Assembly (NCBI GenBank): GCA_009377755.1
Contig: WHTM01000001.1
Coordinates: 242,184-306,183, forward strand
Reading direction: 5' to 3'
From: Hyphomicrobiales bacterium
GTDB lineage: Bacteria > Pseudomonadota > Alphaproteobacteria > Rhizobiales > Xanthobacteraceae
DNA: 64,000 nucleotides
Below the pieces are notes generated by a model that worked only from the letters and a program-made list of their open reading frames with translations, was not told the DNA's origin and searched no databases. Each line of letters starts with the position of its first letter. Within the stretch, counting starts at the first letter, position 1. Made by a program: the position numbers and the translations under genes. Positions 28,554 to 36,850 of the stretch are shown piece after piece.

Positions 28554-28632
28554 GCGCCCATCGCGTCACCACGCCTTAGCGAACGCATCCGCGGTCGGAT
28601 GCGAACAGGGAAACATGTCACGAGGAACGTCA

Positions 28633-29604
28633 ATGCGTACCATCACCGTTGAAGAACATTTCGCCAGCCCGGCATTTCTCGCCGGTCCAGGCAAGGCATT
28701 CATGGAGCGGTTCAAGAGCATGGGCGCCCACGGCGCAAAGATTTACGAGGGGCTGTGCGATATCGGTGCCAAGCGCATCGCGGAGATGGACGCCGCCGGC
28801 ATCGACATGCAAGTGCTCTCCCTCAATTCTCCCGGTGTCGAGCAGGCGGAAGCCGACGAGGCGACTTCGGTCGCGCGCGAGACCAACGATTTCCTCGCCG
28901 AGGCGGTGAAGAACAATCCGACGCGCTTCGCCGGCTTCGCCTCGCTGCCGATCCAGGCGCCTGACAAGGCGGCCGAAGAACTGGATCGCAGAGTCAAGCA
29001 GGGCTTCAAGGGCGCGCTCATCAATGGCCACACGCGCGGCCGCTATCTGGACGACAAGTTCTTCTCGCCGATCCTGGAGCGCGCCCAAGCCCTCAATGTT
29101 CCGATCTATGTCCACCCGACGAGGCCGCCGGAGCCGGTCGTCGAGGCTCTGTACAGCGGGTTTTCGCCGGCCGTGAATGCTCAGTTCGCGATCGCAGGAT
29201 GGGGCTGGCATATCGAAACCGCGGTTCATGTCATCCGCCTGATGCTCGGCGGAGTGTTCGACCGCTATCCGAAGCTGCAGATCGTCATCGGCCACCTTGG
29301 CGAGGGGCTCCCGTTCATGCTACCCCGCCTCGAAAGAGCCATGCCAAAGGAGCTGACCAAGCTCGAGCGTCCGCTCAGCGCCTACCTGCGCGAAAATGTG
29401 CATTACACCTTTGGCGGCTTCAATTTTCCAGCGACGTTCCTCAATCTGCTGCTGGAGGTTGGCGTCGAGCGGATTATGTTCTCGGTCGACTATCCGTATG
29501 GTTCGATGGCGGAAGCGCGTGCATTCCTGGAGCATCTGCCGGTCAGCCCCGCGGATAGGGAGCGCATCGCCCACGGCAACGCGGAGCGGCTCTTCAGGGT
29601 GTAG
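28633..29604 (+). CDS. Amidohydrolase, ACMSD/gamma-resorcylate decarboxylase-like
   Basis: A 323-residue TIM-barrel metal enzyme. The ATG at 28633 follows AGGAAC. The N-terminal metal motif is E-x-H (TVEEHF) rather than H-x-H, as in gamma-resorcylate and 5-carboxyvanillate decarboxylases. Further ligand motifs are IYVHPTRPPEP, IGHLGEGLPFMLPRLE and SVDYPYGS. The likely reaction is non-oxidative decarboxylation of an aromatic or enol acid, an inference from the motif set. Its stop overlaps the end of the convergent TAXI-like gene by 11 bases. Confidence 0.88.
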   Translation: MRTITVEEHFASPAFLAGPGKAFMERFKSMGAHGAKIYEGLCDIGAKRIAEMDAAGIDMQVLSLNSPGVEQAEADEATSVARETNDFLAEAVKNNPTRFAGFASLPIQAPDKAAEELDRRVKQGFKGALINGHTRGRYLDDKFFSPILERAQALNVPIYVHPTRPPEPVVEALYSGFSPAVNAQFAIAGWGWHIETAVHVIRLMLGGVFDRYPKLQIVIGHLGEGLPFMLPRLERAMPKELTKLERPLSAYLRENVHYTFGGFNFPATFLNLLLEVGVERIMFSVDYPYGSMAEARAFLEHLPVSPADRERIAHGNAERLFRV

Positions 29605-30583
29605 GGACATCGCGCCTTACTCCGCCACCATGCTCGCGAAGCCAGCACTCCGCGCCGGGGTGGAGCGGCACTTCCATCGGCGTACTCTCGCTCTCGCGCA
29701 GCATATGCAATGCGGTGTCGCCGGTTCCTTTCTCGAAAGGGATCTCCGCTTCGCGCGCGGCCAGCGCCCCGCAGATTTCGTAGGCGGTCTCATCGGGAAG
29801 TGACGCGTTTGCGTAGATCGGCCAGCCGCTGAAATCGAGCGTGTCGACGTCCCGCGCCAGACGCGGGAAGCGGACCTTCGGCAGCGGAACCCGCCGCCAT
29901 CCGAGGCGCCCCATCGCCTCGAACTCGGCCGGCTCGAGTTCGATCGGGGCAAGCCCCGCCGCCAGCGCCTCGTCGAGCCATACCTTGATGCCTTCGTCGA
30001 ACACCGCGTCGATCTCGCCGCGCGCGAGCGGCTCCAGGCGGCGCACGTCGGACGGCCCGCCGCAGGTGATCAGACGCCCGCCCCAGGATTCGATGTCCTT
30101 GAGCGCAAAGCCGTGCAGCGCGAATGCCTGATCGATTAGCACCAGGGTCGAATGGGTGGGGTCCTCGCGCACCGAGACGCGCAGCGGATAGCGCTTCGCT
30201 TTGATGTCGGCGAGCGAGCGGATTCCGGCGCGCGGGTGGATCATGAACACGAACCGGTCCCAGCTCGGATAGACCGCGACGATGCGCACCGGCAGCGGTG
30301 CCTTGAACAGGCCGACCCCGCGATAGGCCTGCGTGAGCAGTGCGGAAGGATTAACGAAGGCCGCATCAATGCCGTCCCCCTTCGCCACCTCTTCGGCGAG
30401 AATGGCAGAACCGGTCGCGAGCCTCAGCCATGGCCGGAAGCGCTCCCCGGAACCGCTGCCGATAGCGATCACCATGTCGCGGTTGCCGCCGTAAGGCGTC
30501 GCCGGATTGCCGGCGATATGCAGGCCGATTTCCCAGAGCGTCTTGGCGCGAACGAAGTTTGCGCCCCTTGGTAGCGGTTCCAT
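29594..30583 (-). CDS. TAXI-type solute-binding-like protein without signal peptide
   Basis: A 329-residue protein with the TAXI (TRAP-associated extracytoplasmic immunogenic) core: MVIAIGSGSGERF, then GIDAAFVNPSALLTQAYRGV and IRSLADIKAKRYPLRVSVRE. TAXI proteins are normally exported. Here the N-terminus MEPLPRGANFVRAKTLWEIG is not hydrophobic, and the frame upstream to a GTG at 30598 adds only five residues. It appears cytoplasmic. No TRAP permease genes are in the window. GGAG nine bases upstream supports the ATG at 30583. Confidence 0.75.
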   Translation of the reverse strand: MEPLPRGANFVRAKTLWEIGLHIAGNPATPYGGNRDMVIAIGSGSGERFRPWLRLATGSAILAEEVAKGDGIDAAFVNPSALLTQAYRGVGLFKAPLPVRIVAVYPSWDRFVFMIHPRAGIRSLADIKAKRYPLRVSVREDPTHSTLVLIDQAFALHGFALKDIESWGGRLITCGGPSDVRRLEPLARGEIDAVFDEGIKVWLDEALAAGLAPIELEPAEFEAMGRLGWRRVPLPKVRFPRLARDVDTLDFSGWPIYANASLPDETAYEICGALAAREAEIPFEKGTGDTALHMLRESESTPMEVPLHPGAECWLREHGGGVRRDVPTP

Positions 30584-30792
30584 GACGAGCAACTCCACCC
30601 GGTGACACAGGCGGATACACTATGCCACGGCGCCGTCGAGGAAACGCACCGGGATGGAGTCCTTGAACGGAAAAACCGAAAATAGGGTCGGGCCTCGGCA
30701 ATCACGCGTTGGAATGATGGGCGCGCCGCCAGCGGCACTAGCCGGCTCCCGTCGCACCGATCAGATACGCCGTAGAAAGTTGAACAGCAACG

Positions 30793-31800
30793 CTACCGAC
30801 GAGCTATCGCCGGCGGCTTGCCGCCGCGTAACACCACGACGCGTGCCCCGACTTGCACACGCGAATACAGGTCCTCGATGTCCTCGTTGAGCAGGCGGAT
30901 GCAGCCCGACGAGACGTAGTTGCCGATGGACGATGCGTCGCTGGTGCCATGGATGCGGAAGAGGGTGTTGCCGAGATAGAGAGCCCGCGCGCCGAGCGGA
31001 TTGCCCGGCCCGCCCGCCATCATGCGCGGCAGGTCCGGCTGCCGCTTGATCATGTCCTTCGGGGGATACCAATCGGGCCATTCGGCCATACGCGAGATTC
31101 GCTCCCGGCCCGCCCAGGTGAAGCCTTCCCGACCCACGCCGATGCCGTAGCGCATCGCCCGACCGTCCCCCAGCACGTGGTAGAGATAAGTGTTGCGGGT
31201 ATCGACGACAATGGTGCCAGCCGGCTCCTTGGTCGGATAATCAACGGTCTGGCGCCGCAACCGCGGCGGCAAGTCCGCCGAGGTCGAGGATACGGCCCGA
31301 TCTGCCGGCGGCAGAGACGAATAGGTCGCCGGTGCCCGCGGCTCGGTCTGCGGCAGCGGGCCGGATTCCGGCTCGGCGTCAGGCGGCAGAGCAGCCTGGC
31401 GGTCGCGCCGGCGGCGATCCTCACGGGCGGCGCGGTCATCGCCGGGGCTGAAATCGCTCTCCGCCGGTGCCCGGAAATGCGGCCGCGGCGACGGCTCGCC
31501 GTCGTCGGAATAGGGGCCCGGAGCGACGCGGACATAACGGCGCACGTAGGGCCGCGGCGGATAGTCGTCATAGAAAATGACGCGCCGCCCGCGGCGGTCG
31601 AACACCACCCCGTCTTCCTCATGAAAGTTCGGCGGCAGCCGCCGGTAATAGCCGCGCGGCGAGCGGTAGTATCCAGGCGGAGGGTCTTCGGCATAGGGCG
31701 CGGCTGCACGCGGATACAGATACCCGGACTGCGCCACCGCCTGTCCGGCAGGAATGCCGAGCAAGCAAGCCAACACGACACTGCCATATCGCACGACCAT
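30793..31800 (-). CDS. L,D-transpeptidase (YkuD domain)
   Basis: A 335-residue exported enzyme forming 3-3 cross-links in peptidoglycan or attaching lipoprotein to it. GGAGG precedes the ATG at 31800 and a signal peptide follows (VVLACLLGIPAGQAVAQ). A long Pro/Arg/Tyr-rich low-complexity linker fills residues about 30-180. The YkuD domain holds GTIVVDTRNTYLYH and the catalytic segment from HGTSDASSIG to SSGCIRL, with the nucleophilic Cys. The family normally has SHGC; here it is SSGC. Single gene. Confidence 0.9.
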   Translation of the reverse strand: MVVRYGSVVLACLLGIPAGQAVAQSGYLYPRAAAPYAEDPPPGYYRSPRGYYRRLPPNFHEEDGVVFDRRGRRVIFYDDYPPRPYVRRYVRVAPGPYSDDGEPSPRPHFRAPAESDFSPGDDRAAREDRRRRDRQAALPPDAEPESGPLPQTEPRAPATYSSLPPADRAVSSTSADLPPRLRRQTVDYPTKEPAGTIVVDTRNTYLYHVLGDGRAMRYGIGVGREGFTWAGRERISRMAEWPDWYPPKDMIKRQPDLPRMMAGGPGNPLGARALYLGNTLFRIHGTSDASSIGNYVSSGCIRLLNEDIEDLYSRVQVGARVVVLRGGKPPAIARR

Positions 31801-32396
31801 ACCCTCAACCTCCAAAATCGCCCGGCCGGCATCCAGTCTCGTTAAGATAAAGGCATGTTCAAGACAAGATAAGGGAAGGACACGGCTCGGTCACGGAGTC
31901 TTGTCTCGATTTCCATGACTGCGCCGCCGGTGACCTGGATTCTGAGACGAAATGAGCGGCTCTATTCAGAATTTTGGGCGGCGCAAGACCCGCCGATTTG
32001 CCGGGCGGCGCCGTCCGGTCCGGCAAGAGCGGATTCCACTTTTGCCGAGTGCGCTCTAGACGACCGATTCCATGAAACCGCTCTGTTACAGTTTTGGACT
32101 TCGGAGCGTAAAATGCGGCTGTTTCGAAGGCCGCATATGATTCGAACTTTGGAAGCGTCCGACTAGTGCCCCGCTTCCAAAGTTCGTGATACGTTGCAGC
32201 AGCTTCTGGCACGAGCTTCGGAAGCAAAGGGGCACTAGCAAGTCTATGATTCTAGTGCCGCTTTCGATTTGAAGTTCCTGAATAAGATTGCAGCAAGTGG
32301 TGCAGGAACTTCAAATCGGCGGCACTAGCCTCCCGGCTGCCGATGTGGCTAACGTTCCGCCTCCCGTCCCAGGCGTTCGACAAAGGATTGAGAAAC
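31801..32396. other. 596-bp intergenic region with a mobile-looking repeat
   Basis: Lies between divergent L,D-transpeptidase (minus) and ThDP enzyme (plus) genes. Bases 31840-32160 are AT-richer than average and hold no credible gene; minus-strand frames here end inside the repeat. Copy 2 of the bipartite CTAG repeat fills 32163-32328. The remainder is the ThDP gene leader. Confidence 0.6.
32163..32328. repeat. 166-bp bipartite CTAG-bounded hairpin repeat, copy 2
   Basis: The same structure as at 14904-15069: unit A (32163-32238, outer arms CTAGTGCCCC/GGGGCACTAG perfect), a 13-bp spacer, and unit B (32252-32328). I count 7 substitutions relative to copy 1 and no indels. At the position where copy 1 provides ATG (15023), this copy has ATA. 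It lies about 70 bases upstream of the ThDP enzyme gene, where it could affect transcription. Confidence 0.9.
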
Positions 32397-34109
32397 ATGA
32401 CCCCCGACACCCAACAGATCGCGGCCGAGGCCTACCTCACCCGGCTGGCCGAACGCGGGATCGACTACGTTTTCGCCAATGCGGGAACCGATTTCGCGCC
32501 GATCGTCGAGGCGCTGTCGCGCAGCCCGGGCTCAAACCGCAAGTACCCGAAGTTCATCACCGTTCCGCACGAGAACGTCGCCATGGCCATGGCGCACGGC
32601 TACTACCGGATCGCCGGCAAGCCAGCCGTGGTGATGTGCCACGTCACCGTCGGCACCGCGAATTGCATCAATGGGCTGATGAACGCGACCCGCGACAATG
32701 TCCCGATCATTCTTGCCGCTGGCCGCACGCCCCTGACCGAGACCGGCCACAAGGCCTCGCGCCAGCGCTCGATCCATTGGGGGCAGGAGGCGTTCGACCA
32801 GGGCGGCATGGTGCGCCAGTTCGTCAAGTGGGACTACGAGTTCCATGCCGGCCAGCCGGTGGAGGCGCTGGTCGACCGGGCGCTCGACATCGCCATGAGC
32901 GAGCCGCGCGGGCCGGTCTATCTGACGCTGCCGCGCGAGGTGTTGTGCGATCCAGCGGTGCGCCCGCGCCGCGATAACGTGCGCCCGCTCGGCGCCGCGG
33001 CGCCGGCGCCGTCGCAGGCGGCGATCGAAGAAGCCGCGCAAGCAATCGCCAACGCCGAATTCCCGCTGATCGTGACGTCGGCCGCCGGCCGCAGTCCTGC
33101 CGCGTTCGACGCCCTCGCCAGGCTCGCCGAGGCGTTCGCGCTGCCGGTGGTGCAGAGCGAGGCGCGCGACCTCAACCTCGCCTCCGATCATCCGATGAAT
33201 TTCGGCTTCGACATCGGCCCCTGGCTGCCGAAGGCCGACGTCATCGTCGTGCTCGATGCGGCGGTGCCATGGATCCCACGCGCCGCGCAGCCCAGCCGCA
33301 ATGCCAAGGTCATCCACATTTCGCCCGACCCGCTGCTCGTGAGCTATCCGTTCCGCGACTTCGAGGCGGACCTGCTGATCACCGGCGAAGTCCACGCGGC
33401 CGTCACGATGCTGCATGCCGCCTTGCAGAACGCCACCAAGGGCAAGAGCAATGGAGTCGGGACGCGGCGCAAGCTCGCAGCCGAGCTGCACGCCGACCGT
33501 GACGACAAGCGCAAGAAGCTGATCGAGACCGCCAAGAACCAGATGCCGATCCATCCCGCCTGGCTCGGCGCCTGTCTCAACGCCGCTAAGGCCAAGGACG
33601 CGATCATCGTCAGCGAACTCGGCGTGCCCGCGGCGCAGCTCGACCTCAACCACCACGGCACCTTCATGGGCAACATGCTCGCCGGTGGCCTTGGCATGGG
33701 GCTCGGCGCGGCGCTCGGCGCCAAGCTCGCCGCTCCCGGCCGCGAGGTGATCGCCGTGGTCGGCGACGGGTCCTACATGTTCGGCAATCCCCTGCCCTTC
33801 CACTACGTGGCCAACGCCGAGAACCTGCCGACGCTCACCATCATCGCCAACAACCAGTCCTGGCATGCGGTGCGCCGCGCCACGCTCGACGTCTACCCGG
33901 ACGGCGACGCGTCGAAGGCGAACATCATGCCGCTGACCGAGTTGAAGCCCTCGCCGTCGTTCGAGAAGATCATCGATGCGGCCGGCGGCGGCTATGCCCG
34001 GAAGGTCGAAAACCCTGCCGATCTACCGGCGGCCATCGAGAAGGCGCTCGACGCGGTCCGCTCCGGCACGCCCGCCGTGCTCAACGTGGCCACCGGCGCG
34101 CGTTCGTGA
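32397..34109 (+). CDS. Thiamine diphosphate-dependent enzyme (acetolactate synthase / benzoylformate decarboxylase-like)
   Basis: A 570-residue three-domain ThDP enzyme. The activating Glu is in VPHENVAMAMAHGY. The cofactor motif is GDGSYMFGNPLPF ending IIANNQ. The FAD-less central domain (PLIVTSAAGRSPAAF) resembles decarboxylase members. The AAGGATTG site and ATG at 32397 start the protein as MTPDTQQIAAEAYL. It is followed after 17 bases by an FAD monooxygenase and then an NMT1-like binding protein, so decarboxylation of an aromatic 2-oxo acid is a plausible but unproven role. Confidence 0.88.
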   Translation: MTPDTQQIAAEAYLTRLAERGIDYVFANAGTDFAPIVEALSRSPGSNRKYPKFITVPHENVAMAMAHGYYRIAGKPAVVMCHVTVGTANCINGLMNATRDNVPIILAAGRTPLTETGHKASRQRSIHWGQEAFDQGGMVRQFVKWDYEFHAGQPVEALVDRALDIAMSEPRGPVYLTLPREVLCDPAVRPRRDNVRPLGAAAPAPSQAAIEEAAQAIANAEFPLIVTSAAGRSPAAFDALARLAEAFALPVVQSEARDLNLASDHPMNFGFDIGPWLPKADVIVVLDAAVPWIPRAAQPSRNAKVIHISPDPLLVSYPFRDFEADLLITGEVHAAVTMLHAALQNATKGKSNGVGTRRKLAAELHADRDDKRKKLIETAKNQMPIHPAWLGACLNAAKAKDAIIVSELGVPAAQLDLNHHGTFMGNMLAGGLGMGLGAALGAKLAAPGREVIAVVGDGSYMFGNPLPFHYVANAENLPTLTIIANNQSWHAVRRATLDVYPDGDASKANIMPLTELKPSPSFEKIIDAAGGGYARKVENPADLPAAIEKALDAVRSGTPAVLNVATGARS

Positions 34110-34126
34110 CAGACACGGACTGACTG

Positions 34127-35347
34127 ATGAACGCTGTAATTGTCGGCGGCGGCATCTGCGGCCTGTCGCTCGCGTTGAATCTCCACGAGCGCGCGATCGC
34201 CTGCGACGTCTACGAGCGCGCGCCGCAGGTGCTCGAGCTCGGGGTCGGCATCACGCTCCTGCCGCATGCCATGCGCGAATTCACCGCGCTCGGCGGCGAC
34301 CAGGCACTGATCGCCGCCGGCATCGAGAACGTGGAGAGCTGCTTCTTCAACCGCTTCGGCCAGCTCATCTACAAAGAGCCGCGCGGCAAGCTCGCCGGCT
34401 ATTCGTATCCCGAAATCGGCATCCATCGCGGCCGGCTGCATCGCATCCTCTACGAGGCGGCGTGCGACCGCGTCGGACGCGACCACATCCACACCGACCA
34501 CTTCTGCACCGGCGTCGAGCAGGACGACAGCGGCGCGACGCTGTTCTTCACCACGAGCGCGGGTGCTACCCGTCCGCCGGTGCGCGCCGACGTGGTGATC
34601 GCCTGCGACGGCATCAACTCGGTCGTGCGCAAGCAATTCTACCCGAGCGAGGAGGTTGCCTTCGCCGGCATCAACACCTGGCGCGGCGTGACCCGCCGCA
34701 AGCCGATCCTCACCGGCAGGAGCTACATGCGCGTCGGCTCGATCGTGACCGGCAAGATGGTGATCTATCCGATCGTCGACGACATCGACGGTGACGGCCG
34801 TCAACTGATCAACTGGATGGCCGAGATCAAGCGCGACAGCTTCGACAAGAACGACTGGAACAAGCCCGGCGACCGCGCCGACTTTCTCCCGATCTATCAG
34901 GACTGGCGCTTCGACTGGCTCGACGTCGCCGCCATGATCCGCGATGCTGATCAGATTCTCGAGTACCCGATGGTCGACCGCGACCCTGTCGGGCGCTGGA
35001 CCTTCGGCCGCATCACGCTTGCCGGTGACGCCGCGCATCCGATGTATCCGCGCGGCTCCAACGGCGCAGCGCAGGCGGCGATCGATGCGCGCACGCTCGC
35101 CGACCTGTTGGCACGGCAAGGCGATCCACGCGCGGCGCTGACGGCTTACGAGGCGGCGCGGCGCGAGGTGACGGCGAAGATCGTGCGCACCAATCGCGAG
35201 CAGCCACCGGATTTCATCAACATCAAGGTCGAGGAACTGGTCGGCGACCGGCCGTTCGACAACCTCGACGAGTACATCACCCAGGACGAGTTGCGCGCCT
35301 TGTCGGAGCAGTACAAGCGCGTCGCGGGTTTCGCCGTCACGGCGTGA
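34127..35347 (+). CDS. FAD-dependent aromatic-ring monooxygenase-like protein
   Basis: A 406-residue group A flavoprotein monooxygenase. The Rossmann FAD motif is AVIVGGGICGLSLALNLHE, a DG motif is ACDGINSVVRKQF, and the second FAD motif is GRITLAGDAAHPMYPRGSNG. These enzymes hydroxylate aromatic or heterocyclic rings using NAD(P)H and O2. It lies 17 bases after the ThDP enzyme and is probably co-transcribed with it. Substrate unknown. Confidence 0.9.
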   Translation: MNAVIVGGGICGLSLALNLHERAIACDVYERAPQVLELGVGITLLPHAMREFTALGGDQALIAAGIENVESCFFNRFGQLIYKEPRGKLAGYSYPEIGIHRGRLHRILYEAACDRVGRDHIHTDHFCTGVEQDDSGATLFFTTSAGATRPPVRADVVIACDGINSVVRKQFYPSEEVAFAGINTWRGVTRRKPILTGRSYMRVGSIVTGKMVIYPIVDDIDGDGRQLINWMAEIKRDSFDKNDWNKPGDRADFLPIYQDWRFDWLDVAAMIRDADQILEYPMVDRDPVGRWTFGRITLAGDAAHPMYPRGSNGAAQAAIDARTLADLLARQGDPRAALTAYEAARREVTAKIVRTNREQPPDFINIKVEELVGDRPFDNLDEYITQDELRALSEQYKRVAGFAVTA

Positions 35348-35568
35348 GGCGGTCGTGTCCCGCACGCGCTGCGGCGCAGATGCGGGACCCCGGTTCCTTG
35401 TACTCTCTCGAAAGAAACCGGGGTCCCGGGTCTGCAGCGCACCGTTTCACGCTGCGCAGCGCCCGGGACACGTGCGGCAAGGTCCTTGACACTCCGCCGC
35501 GTTCTGGAACACTGCACCGCAACCAGAAGCAGAACGAATCCCAGCGCTGGAACGACAGGGAGACGGCC
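35348..35568. repeat. Composite intergenic repeat, second location
   Basis: Contains GACCCCGGTT...AACCGGGGTC (about 35386-35425) and the 52-base element at 35421-35472 also found at 18328-18379 (3 differences). It separates the FAD monooxygenase from the NMT1-like gene on the same strand, so it may create differential expression within the transcript. Confidence 0.7.
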
Positions 35569-36489
35569 ATGAACACCGCCACCGCGACGCCGAAGAAGGT
35601 CCGGGCGTCGATGATGAACGCGATCCACGACCTACCGCTCTTGGTCGCGCGCGACGAAGGCTTCTTCCGCGACCAGGGGCTCGACGTCGAGGTCGTGAAA
35701 ACGCCCGGCACCGGCCAGCGTGGCGCCGATCATCAGGCGCTGCGCGATAACATCTTCTCGCGCACAATGGAGCAGCTCTACGAGCAGGGCCAGTGCGACC
35801 AGTTCCGCATGTGCGAATGGGGCATCATGAAGCGCGCGGTCGAGTCGAACGTCGAGGGCGGCCACCGGCCGGCCAAGATCGTCGCGCTCGGCTCCGCCAT
35901 GTCGACTTTCGCGATTGTGGTCGATCCCAAGGCACGCATCTACGAGCCGGAACAGCTCAAGAATAGGCCGATCGCGGTCAGCCCGTTCAACGGCTCGCAC
36001 TTCACCATGCTGAAGATGCTGGAGGGCTTCCTCAACCGCGACCAGATCAAGTGGGTCAACGCCGGCACCCACGAGGAGCGCGTCAAGGCGCTGCGCAACG
36101 GCGACATCGCCGCGGTGAGCCTGATGGAGCCGTGGATCAGCGTCGCCGAGAAGGAAGGCCTGCGCGTCATCATCGAGTCGCATTCGACCCGCAGCGAGGC
36201 GGCGGGCGACGAGCTCGACGGCCCGACCCTGCGCAAGATGTTCGCGGCCGAAGCCGAAGCCGCCGACGTGATCCAGAACGACCCCGGCAAGTACGCGCAT
36301 TATCTGGTGACGGAAGCCGGCGGCCTGCTGGAGCCCAAGGACGTGAAGCTGTCGCGCATCCTCAACGCACCGCCGGAGCCGTACACGCGCGAGCGCTTCG
36401 ACCACACCTACAATTGGACCGTGAGCTGGGGCCTGGTTCCCCCCGGCGCGACCTACGAGTCGACGGTGGACAATCGGGCATGGCAGTAG
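35569..36489 (+). CDS. NMT1/THI5-like solute-binding-domain protein without signal peptide
   Basis: A 306-residue protein with the ABC-type nitrate/sulfonate/taurine binding fold (MMNAIHDLPLLVARDEGFFRDQGLDVEVV, IAVSPFNGSHFTMLKMLEG, EERVKALRNGDIAAVSLMEPW). GGGAG precedes the ATG at 35569. The N-terminus MNTATATPKKVRAS is not a signal peptide, so the protein is probably cytoplasmic. No ABC ATPase or permease is nearby. It may be a ligand sensor or an enzyme of the THI5 type rather than a transporter component. Confidence 0.75.
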   Translation: MNTATATPKKVRASMMNAIHDLPLLVARDEGFFRDQGLDVEVVKTPGTGQRGADHQALRDNIFSRTMEQLYEQGQCDQFRMCEWGIMKRAVESNVEGGHRPAKIVALGSAMSTFAIVVDPKARIYEPEQLKNRPIAVSPFNGSHFTMLKMLEGFLNRDQIKWVNAGTHEERVKALRNGDIAAVSLMEPWISVAEKEGLRVIIESHSTRSEAAGDELDGPTLRKMFAAEAEAADVIQNDPGKYAHYLVTEAGGLLEPKDVKLSRILNAPPEPYTRERFDHTYNWTVSWGLVPPGATYESTVDNRAWQ

Positions 36490-36850
36490 GGCACAATGGC
36501 GCCCGCGTATTGCGCCATTGGGTGACGGCTATTGGCGTATAAAGCTGTGCTAATCCGCCTACGCTCGCTGACTCGTCATGCCCGGCACATGCAGCTTCGC
36601 GGGCAATGACGACGGACCGGCCGCTTATCGGGGCCGTTGGCATAGTAGACCGCCTGCGGAAGACAAGGCGGCGCGGTGACGACATTGCGAAATCATCGTG
36701 GCGGCCACTCAATTCCTCGCGCGCGCCCGGACAGCCTTACCAAGAATTCATCTGCGCGCCATGGCCCGGTAAGGCGTCATGACCATCTCTGGAGGACGAA
36801 GTGTCCGGCTTCCCGGCACTGGTTCGATCGCTTTGGAAATGGAGACCATC
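36490..36850. other. 361-bp intergenic region before the HtrA gene
   Basis: Begins with a strong hairpin just after the NMT1-like gene, then has low-complexity repeat-like DNA (GCCCGGCACATGCAGCTTCGCGGGC) and the HtrA leader. A longer in-frame ATG at 36779 exists, but the ribosome site favours 36851. No clear sigma-E or heat-shock promoter is recognised. Confidence 0.4.
36494..36520 (+). terminator. Hairpin after the NMT1-like gene
   Basis: Perfect 9-bp stem CAATGGCGC-ccgcgtatt-GCGCCATTG starting five bases after the stop codon. Likely terminator of the ThDP/FAD/NMT1 transcript; a T-run is absent. Confidence 0.5.

Noticed and set aside
30733..30741. CGGCACTAG, matching the end of repeat unit B
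   Set aside because: Only 9 bases match and no partner arm or hairpin lies alongside; treated as chance.
31859..32227. 122-codon minus-strand frame beside the repeat
   Set aside because: Its first codons come from repeat unit A, it has no ribosome site and no recognisable domain; likely accidental.
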